10,307 nt of DNA from ZC4RG35 sp036375695 (GTDB lineage: Bacteria > Actinomycetota > Acidimicrobiia > Spongiisociales > ZC4RG35), in contig DASVBU010000018.1 of assembly GCA_036375695.1 (NCBI GenBank), forward strand, positions 1 to 10,307, given 5' to 3'. The position numbers and the translations under genes were made by a program. Shown here in pieces: positions 6,067-10,307 of the stretch; the stretch's first letter is position 1; every line of letters starts with the position of its first letter. Under the pieces are notes generated by a model. That model did no database searches. It saw only the letters and a program-made list of their open reading frames with translations, and was not told the origin of the DNA.

Positions 6067-6129
6067 AATCCTTTGCGCGACCCGACTCCGCACGGGTCCT
6101 CACTTTGTTCAGGGGAGCGGACCCGCGGG

Positions 6130-6135
6130 TACCGT
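6130..6135 (+). promoter_or_regulatory. rarA: probable leaderless -10 hexamer of rarA
   Basis: TACCGT is followed by exactly 7 nt and the ATG at 6143, the same hexamer and distance as before plsC. TTGTTC at 6105-6110 could serve as a -35, though its 19 bp spacing is long. CAGGG before the ATG is at best a weak ribosome binding site. Confidence 0.5.
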
Positions 6136-6142
6136 CAGGGCG

Positions 6143-7477
6143 ATGACCGATCTCTTCTCGGCGCGGGCCGACGACCTCGCCTTCCAGTCCGCCCCGCTGG
6201 CGACCCGGATGCGTCCGCGCCGCGTTAGCGAAGTGGTCGGTCAGCCCGCCCTTCTCGGACCGAACGCCGCGTTCCGCCGAATCGTCGAGTCGGGCCGACC
6301 CGTCTCCATGCTCTTGTGGGGCCCTCCCGGCACCGGGAAGACCACCCTCGCCCGTCTCGTCGCCAGCCACGCCGACGCCGAGTTCGTCACCCTCTCGGCC
6401 ACCTCCGCCGGTGTCAAGGACGTCCGCGAGGTACTCCAGCAGGCGAGGGAGAGGCTGATGACCCAGGAGCGGCGGACGGTCCTCTTCCTCGACGAGATCC
6501 ACCGCTTCGCCAAGAATCAGCAGGACGCCCTGCTCCCCGGAGTGGAGGACGGGACGATCACCCTCGTCGGCGCCACCACCGAGAACCCCTTCTTCGAGGT
6601 GAACACGCCCTTGATGAGCCGGATGACGCTGTTCCGTCTCGAGCCGCTCGGTCCCGAGGACCTGCGCAAGCTGGTCGAAGTGGCTCTGACCGACACCGAG
6701 CGCGGGCTCGGGAAGATGGGTCTCACGATCACCGACGAAGCGGCGGAGGAGTTGGCCATCCGGACCGGTGGCGATGCCCGTCAGACCCTCAACTCCCTCG
6801 AGGTGGCCGCCCGGATGACGGAGGCGGCCGACCGCAAGGAGATCACGGTCGAGGACGTGGCCGAGGCACTGCAGCGCAGGATCGTCCGGTACGACCGTGC
6901 GGGCGACAGTCACTACGACGTGATCTCGGCGTTCATCAAGTCGGTGCGCGGATCCGACCCCGACGCCGCGCTCTACTGGCTCTTCTTCATGCTCGAAGGC
7001 GGGGAGGACCCGGAGTTCATCGCCCGTCGTCTCATCATCCTCGCGTCCGAGGACATCGGCCTCGCCGACTCCCACGGACTCCAGGTGGCGGTCGCGGCAT
7101 CCCAGGCGTTGGCCTACGTCGGGTTGCCGGAGGCTGCCTACCACCTCGCCCACGCCACGATCTATCTGGCCACCGCACCGAAGTCGAACAGCATCGGACG
7201 GGCGATGAGCGCCGCCCGGCGATCGGTCCAGGAGGGGCCGACGCCCTCTGTCCCCACCCACCTCCGCTCCACCGGGTACTCAGGGGCCGAGCAGCTGGGC
7301 CATGGGAAGGGCTACGACTACCCGCACGATCATCCGGAGGGCGTGGTCGAGCAGCAGTACTTCCCGGACGGCGTGCCGGCCGAGGCCTTCTACCGGCCGT
7401 CCGAACATGGCGAGGAGGCGGAGGTCATCGAACGTCTGAAAGAGACCGACCCGGTCCTCAAGCGCCGGCGGGACTAA
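6143..7477 (+). CDS. rarA: replication-associated recombination protein A (RarA/MgsA), AAA+ ATPase
   Basis: A 444-residue clamp-loader-like AAA+ ATPase of the RarA/Mgs1/WRNIP1 family, which acts at stalled replication forks and single-strand DNA gaps. The start PLATRMRPRRVSEVVGQ (about residues 18-34) is typical. Walker A is GPPGTGKT (60-67), Walker B is LFLDEIHRF (114-122), sensor 1 is GATTENP (143-149), and the arginine-finger region is LMSRMTLF (157-164). The C-terminal half contains the family's tetramerisation region, including GSDPDAALYWL, RRLIILASEDIGLAD and HLRSTGYSGAEQLGHGKGYDYPHD. The length is normal for the family and all key residues are present. It diverges from SOS-controlled imuAB. 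Its stop overlaps the stop of the convergent membrane-protein gene (CTAA at 7474-7477), so there is no dedicated terminator. Confidence 0.95.
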   Translation: MTDLFSARADDLAFQSAPLATRMRPRRVSEVVGQPALLGPNAAFRRIVESGRPVSMLLWGPPGTGKTTLARLVASHADAEFVTLSATSAGVKDVREVLQQARERLMTQERRTVLFLDEIHRFAKNQQDALLPGVEDGTITLVGATTENPFFEVNTPLMSRMTLFRLEPLGPEDLRKLVEVALTDTERGLGKMGLTITDEAAEELAIRTGGDARQTLNSLEVAARMTEAADRKEITVEDVAEALQRRIVRYDRAGDSHYDVISAFIKSVRGSDPDAALYWLFFMLEGGEDPEFIARRLIILASEDIGLADSHGLQVAVAASQALAYVGLPEAAYHLAHATIYLATAPKSNSIGRAMSAARRSVQEGPTPSVPTHLRSTGYSGAEQLGHGKGYDYPHDHPEGVVEQQYFPDGVPAEAFYRPSEHGEEAEVIERLKETDPVLKRRRD

Positions 7478-9000
7478 TCGCCGACGACCCCGTCGATGAA
7501 CTCGTCGACCGCTGCCAGGTCGACATACCGGGGACCGATCACCGATTCGACCGCATTACCACCCTCGAACGGATCGACCCTCACCATCTGGGCCAACAAC
7601 GCCTGACGAGGGTCGTCCATCGGAATCACGATCCATTCCTGCGGCATGGCCCACTCGTAGGGCTCGTCGGCCTCGAATACGACGACGGACCATTCCATCG
7701 TCTCCCGGTCGATTCGAACCAATGTGGAGTCCGGGAGCGCACCGTCCCCGACTGCACCCGCGTAGACGTACTCCTCCCCGACCGCGATCCACTTCGGAGG
7801 CACGGTTGGCATCGGGACATACCCGACAATCGAGCCGGATGCGTCGAGGAGCAACACCTCGCCGTACTCGAGGGTGCACCAGTCGGTTCCCGGCACGCGG
7901 CATCCCCACGCTCCGCTGAGGTTCGAGAGCTCCGAACTTGGGCGGGACAACAGCCATGTCCCCTCATCGGCTTCCACCTCGGCTTGCACGTCGATCCTGA
8001 GCTCCACTGGTAACCGGTCGAAGAAGTCCGTCCGGTCGCCCCGGTGCGGCGGTTCCAGGCTGGGCTCCCAGGGTGCAGGCAGATCTGTGTCGTCCGGCCC
8101 GAGGAGTGCCGCACCGGTGTGTTCGTCCCGGTGAAATGGAATCTCGACGACGCTCACGTCGTGGAGGTCCACCAACCAGAGGTCGTCCGGCGGGTCGTCT
8201 AAGTCGCCCTGGCGGCGGGAAAGGAGTACGCGGCCGCCATCGAAGTCTTCGACACGAACCGAGGGGTAGCTTGGGCCGCCAACCGGAATCCAGGCGGTCG
8301 TCATGTCGAACTCGATGATGTGGAGCCAGATCAGCCCGTCAGGGTCCTCGTAGAGGTCGTACCGACCCACCTGACCCCAATCCCCAGTCTCGCAGTTCAC
8401 GTTGATCCGCCCCAGGCGTTCAGGGGCCCCGCCGCCGTCGGTGAGATTGACGAATGTGGAGGGACACGAACCGATTCGAGCCACAGGCCCGGCCGAGGTG
8501 GGTATGACCTCGATCAGCTCACCGGATATTTCGGCCACGAGGTGCGGCTCCGTCGTGTCGCCCGGCATCCACCACAGACCCTTTGAATCGGTGAACACGA
8601 GACCGCCGCCGCCGTCACGGACGAGACGGCCTCGACCGGTGCCGTTCCCTGCCCATATCACGGTGCCATCTGACGCGGTGATGCCAGTCGACCCGAGAAT
8701 GGCCCATCCTTCGCCCGGGATTACCGATGCGGTCGGTTCAGTGGTGGGGACCCACGTGGTGGGCGGCATTGTCGTGGGCGTCAGCAACGTGCTCGTCGGA
8801 GAAGCGCCCTCCGGAGGTTTGAAGAAGACGATGGGCAGGACCACCAGCAGCACGACGGCGACTCCGGCCATCGCCAATGCACCGAGGCCAGCACGGTGCT
8901 TGGGTGGTTGGGGCGAAGCCGTGTACTTCTCCGTCTGGTCGGATCGCGCCTCGAGGGCCCGGGCGAAGGCGGCCAACTGCTGTTCGAGGTCGTTGCTCAT
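7474..9000 (-). CDS. single-pass membrane protein, putative anti-sigma factor or sensor
   Basis: A 508-residue protein of unknown family. The order is: an acidic/amphipathic cytoplasmic segment (residues 1-36, SNDLEQQLAAFARALEARS), one membrane helix (about 38-60), a Thr/Pro-rich linker (about 65-95), then a beta-rich extracytoplasmic domain to the end. That domain has repeated Trp/Asp-containing strand patterns (LWWMPG, LIWLHI, LWLVDLHDVSVVEI) and four cysteines in two close pairs (GSCPS/VNCETG and WGCRV/DWCTL), which could form disulfides. The repeats hint at a beta-propeller-like fold, which is inferred. The ATG at 9000 overlaps the sigma-factor stop (TCAT at 8997-9000 on the plus strand), so the two are translationally coupled, as sigma/anti-sigma pairs often are. 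No HXXXCXXC zinc anti-sigma motif is present. A longer in-frame start at 9108 would lie inside the sigma gene and is unlikely. Confidence 0.8.
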   Translation of the reverse strand: MSNDLEQQLAAFARALEARSDQTEKYTASPQPPKHRAGLGALAMAGVAVVLLVVLPIVFFKPPEGASPTSTLLTPTTMPPTTWVPTTEPTASVIPGEGWAILGSTGITASDGTVIWAGNGTGRGRLVRDGGGGLVFTDSKGLWWMPGDTTEPHLVAEISGELIEVIPTSAGPVARIGSCPSTFVNLTDGGGAPERLGRINVNCETGDWGQVGRYDLYEDPDGLIWLHIIEFDMTTAWIPVGGPSYPSVRVEDFDGGRVLLSRRQGDLDDPPDDLWLVDLHDVSVVEIPFHRDEHTGAALLGPDDTDLPAPWEPSLEPPHRGDRTDFFDRLPVELRIDVQAEVEADEGTWLLSRPSSELSNLSGAWGCRVPGTDWCTLEYGEVLLLDASGSIVGYVPMPTVPPKWIAVGEEYVYAGAVGDGALPDSTLVRIDRETMEWSVVVFEADEPYEWAMPQEWIVIPMDDPRQALLAQMVRVDPFEGGNAVESVIGPRYVDLAAVDEFIDGVVGD

Positions 9001-9500
9001 CGGTCCACCCCCAGTTCTCGTCGCAATCGCTCCAACCCGCGATCGGTGTGCTTCTGCACCGTGGGCACGCTGACCCCCAACACTTCGGCCACCTCGGCCA
9101 AAGTCCACCCGTAGCCGTGGCGAAGGATCACCGCGGACCGCTGACGTTCACTGAGCCGCTCCAGGGCAGCCGGCAGACCCGGCTCGAACCACGTGTCCTC
9201 GAGGGGAACCACGCCTCGGAACAAGGGGAGGCTGCGACCCTGACGCGATCTGATCCGCCGCGCCCGGTCGCGGCCCACCTTGTACAGGTACCCGGCCGGG
9301 TTTCGCATGCCGGAAAGACGCTCCCAGGCCTCCCACCCGTAGGCGAGCGCCTCAGCGGCGGCCTCGGCGCCCACATCGGCTCCGTACGCCGAGCACAGTG
9401 CAGCCCGGACCCTCGGTTCGACCTCCCGGAAGAAGGCGTCGAACCCGGATTCGGAGGTTGTCACGGCCGGCCAATCGACATGCACACCGTTATAGAGCAT
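8997..9500 (-). CDS. RNA polymerase sigma factor, ECF-like (sigma-70 family)
   Basis: A 167-residue small sigma factor with regions 2 and 4 only. Region 2 runs from FDAFFREVEPRVRAAL (from residue 20) through YGWEAWERLSGMRNPAGYLYKVGRDRARR. Region 4 is LERLSERQRSAVILRHGYGWTLAEVAEVLGVSVPTVQKHTDRGLERLRREL, with the helix-turn-helix that reads the -35 element. The YGWTLAEVAEVLGVS pattern is typical of actinobacterial SigE-like ECF factors. It overlaps the downstream membrane-protein gene by 4 bp, which suggests regulation by that protein. The start is uncertain: the ATG at 9500 adds 12 residues with no family resemblance, and a GTG at 9464 (VTTSESGFDAFF) looks more like the usual ECF start. A TATAAC hexamer at 9489-9494 would fit the shorter form. 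Confidence 0.87.
   Translation of the reverse strand: MLYNGVHVDWPAVTTSESGFDAFFREVEPRVRAALCSAYGADVGAEAAAEALAYGWEAWERLSGMRNPAGYLYKVGRDRARRIRSRQGRSLPLFRGVVPLEDTWFEPGLPAALERLSERQRSAVILRHGYGWTLAEVAEVLGVSVPTVQKHTDRGLERLRRELGVDR
9489..9494 (-). promoter_or_regulatory. possible -10 hexamer of the sigma-factor operon
   Basis: Minus-strand TATAAC (5 of 6 to TATAAT) is followed by 7 nt and an ATG at 9481. That ATG opens only a six-codon frame, MSIGRP, whose TGA overlaps the GTG at 9464. If it is used, the sigma protein cannot start at 9500. No good -35 box is visible, so this stays tentative. Confidence 0.3.
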
Positions 9501-9599
9501 CCAGGCCCGCCGAGTTATGACACCGACCCTGTTCAGCTCACTTACTCCCGTGGGTGGGAACCAAACCCCCCTACCCCCGGCTCCGCTGCGCTTCGCCGG

Positions 9600-9862
9600 C
9601 GGTGCCTTTCCCCGGTCCTTCGTCGCGGGGGACTAATCCTTAAAGCGGTGCCTTTCCCCGCTCCTTCGTCGCGGGGGACTAATCCTCAGAGCGGTGCCTT
9701 TCCCCGCTCCTTCGTCGCGGGGGACCAATCCTCAGAACGGTGCCTTCCCCGCTCCTTCCTCGCGGAGGACTAATCCTTAGAGCGGTGCCTTCCCCGCTCC
9801 TTCGTCGCGGGGGACTAATCCTTAGAGCGGTGCTTTTCGTCGCAGGGGACTAATCCTTAGAG
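9600..9862. repeat. tandem repeat array, six 45-46 bp units
   Basis: Units begin CGGTGCCTT and end near CTTAGAG at 9600-9645, 9646-9691, 9692-9737 (46 bp each), 9738-9782 and 9783-9827 (45 bp each). A last unit, shortened by an internal deletion, runs 9828-9862 (35 bp). Most full units contain a hairpin CCCCGC/GCGGGG with a 9 nt loop and then GGGGGACTAATCC. Units differ at only a few positions, for example CCAATCC in the third and CTCGCGGAGG in the fourth. The period is not a multiple of three, so it is not coding, and there are no spacers. With the flanking DNA at 9501-9599 and 9863-9901 it fills the 401 bp between the sigma and GntR genes. The sigma promoter must lie in the non-repeat part. 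The array may vary in copy number between strains. Confidence 0.88.
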
Positions 9863-9870
9863 CGGTCGTC

Positions 9871-9900
9871 CCGAGCCTTCTCTCCTGCAGGAGGAGCCGG
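9871..9900 (-). terminator. possible stem-loop downstream of the GntR gene
   Basis: A short inverted repeat centred on CTCCTGCAGGAG (9882-9893) lies directly after the GntR stop at 9902 and can extend through GGCTC/GAGCC arms. There is no U-run on either strand, so it would be an atypical terminator. An operator is the other possibility. Confidence 0.3.
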
Positions 9901-9901
9901 G

Positions 9902-10246
9902 TCACCGGCCCCTGATCAGGGCCGCTAGGGCTTCGTCGGAGACGCCCAGGGCTTGGGCTTTGCGGCGGAGTTGGTCGGCGTCGGCCGCCAACGATGCCAT
10001 GGCGGCGGCCTGGCCGGTGACGGTGGCGCCTTTGCCCCGCCGCATCTCGACCAGCCCCTCCTCCCGGAGCACCTGATAGGCGTGGAGCACCGTGTGCAGG
10101 TTGACCCCGAGGGATTCCGCAACGTCCCGGGCGGAGGGGAGACGGGCCCCCTCCGCCAGTTCGCCCGACGCCACCTGTTTGCGCACCGAGTCGGCGATCT
10201 GTTCGAAGATCGGCGTTGCCGACCCCGGGTCGATGCGGATCAACAT
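9902..10246 (-). CDS. GntR family transcriptional regulator, YtrA subfamily
   Basis: A 114-residue DNA-binding protein. The winged helix-turn-helix of the GntR family occupies about residues 10-75: PIFEQIADSVRKQVASGELAEGARLPSARDVAESLGVN, then HTVLHAYQVLREEGLVEMRRGKGATV. The C-terminal part is a short helical stretch of about 40 residues instead of a large effector domain, which defines the YtrA subfamily. YtrA-type regulators usually repress the adjacent operon, often an ABC transporter or membrane-protein genes. The ATG overlaps the stop of an upstream gene by one base (TGATG), so it is co-transcribed with the gene running off the window. YtrA genes are often first in their operon, so following another gene is slightly unusual. 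No Shine-Dalgarno site stronger than GGCGGGG is visible. Confidence 0.92.
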   Translation of the reverse strand: MLIRIDPGSATPIFEQIADSVRKQVASGELAEGARLPSARDVAESLGVNLHTVLHAYQVLREEGLVEMRRGKGATVTGQAAAMASLAADADQLRRKAQALGVSDEALAALIRGR

Positions 10247-10307
10247 CAGCCCCGCCTCTGGGCGTAGGCCTGGAGAAGCCCGGCCCCGGTGGCTGCGTCG
10301 TCGACCG
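10246..10307 (-). CDS. C-terminal end of an unidentified gene (partial)
   Basis: The frame ending at the TGA of the TGATG junction stays open to the window edge and gives the last 19 residues, VDDAATGAGLLQAYAQRRG. One-base stop/start overlap with the GntR gene and matching composition support a real coding end. The stretch is too short to assign a family. Partners of YtrA-type regulators are often membrane proteins or ABC transporter subunits, but nothing in this tail proves that. Confidence 0.5.
   Translation of the reverse strand, partial: VDDAATGAGLLQAYAQRRG

Noticed and set aside
5816..7261. Long minus-strand open frame (481 codons) antisense to rarA
   Set aside because: rarA has all AAA+ motifs in the other strand. 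The antisense product is low-complexity His/Gly/Asp/Arg-rich and starts in noncoding repeats.
7406..7421. Second LexA-like half-site (CGAACATGG) in rarA
   Set aside because: Only the left half matches, it is inside coding sequence near the 3' end of the gene, and no promoter lies beside it.
6316..8013. Long plus-strand open frame (565 codons)
   Set aside because: It is an out-of-frame shadow of rarA that continues antisense into the membrane-protein gene, with no recognisable domain.
9001..9108. 36-residue N-terminal extension of the membrane protein
   Set aside because: It lies entirely inside sigma-factor region 4 in another frame. The ATG at 9000 gives a 4 bp stop/start overlap and a sensible N-terminus.
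9500..9540. Autoregulated ECF-type promoter (TGAAC...GTC) before the sigma gene
   Set aside because: TGAAC and the only nearby GTC are about 10 bp apart, too close for the usual spacing of about 16 bp.
9600..9862. Possible CRISPR array
   Set aside because: Units are contiguous 45-46 bp copies with no unique spacers, and no cas gene is in the window.
1..10307. Prophage, insertion sequence or defence island
   Set aside because: No integrase, transposase, restriction, toxin-antitoxin or phage structural gene is visible. Gene content is mostly core-like.

Overview
The window comes from a high-GC bacterial chromosome. Strong G/C third-position bias, many GTG starts, a PPOX-class F420-type enzyme, an ImuA'-like protein upstream of ImuB and a CGAAC-N4-GTTCG LexA operator all point to an actinobacterium. 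A little-studied lineage such as Acidimicrobiia would fit, but that placement is inferred. I see no tRNA, rRNA, CRISPR array, transposase or phage gene.

Layout. (1) Positions 24-1470, plus strand: a tight three-gene run of a small unknown protein, a membrane-anchored SGNH hydrolase and a PPOX-class probable F420-dependent enzyme. (2) Positions 1472-2671, minus strand: 5-formyltetrahydrofolate cyclo-ligase followed by a Pr6Pr-family membrane protein, convergent with block 1 across 1 bp. (3) Positions 2711-3454, plus strand: a PlsC-type acyltransferase, divergent from the cyclo-ligase. (4) Positions 3673-5731, minus strand: imuA-imuB, the accessory part of the mutagenic translesion-synthesis system, behind a perfect LexA operator. 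(5) Positions 6143-7477, plus strand: rarA, divergent from imuAB. (6) Positions 7474-9500, minus strand: an ECF-like sigma factor overlapping a single-pass membrane protein that is probably its regulator. (7) Positions 9902-10307, minus strand: a YtrA-type GntR regulator behind the last codons of another gene.

Three intergenic stretches hold repeats. A palindromic element of about 170 bp lies at 3475-3643. A mosaic at 5794-6066 contains a second copy of it plus a direct repeat. An array of 45-46 bp units lies at 9600-9862. The last two share the 13-mer GGGGGACTAATCC in opposite orientations.

Blocks 4 and 5 together form a DNA-damage-tolerance cluster (SOS mutasome accessories and RarA). Several genes carry a TANNNT hexamer exactly 7 nt before the start codon, which suggests leaderless transcripts and settles the start of the cyclo-ligase gene. 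Most of the genes belong to known families. The repeat family and the sigma/membrane-protein pair are the least explained parts. I did not find a clear new defence or biosynthetic system.
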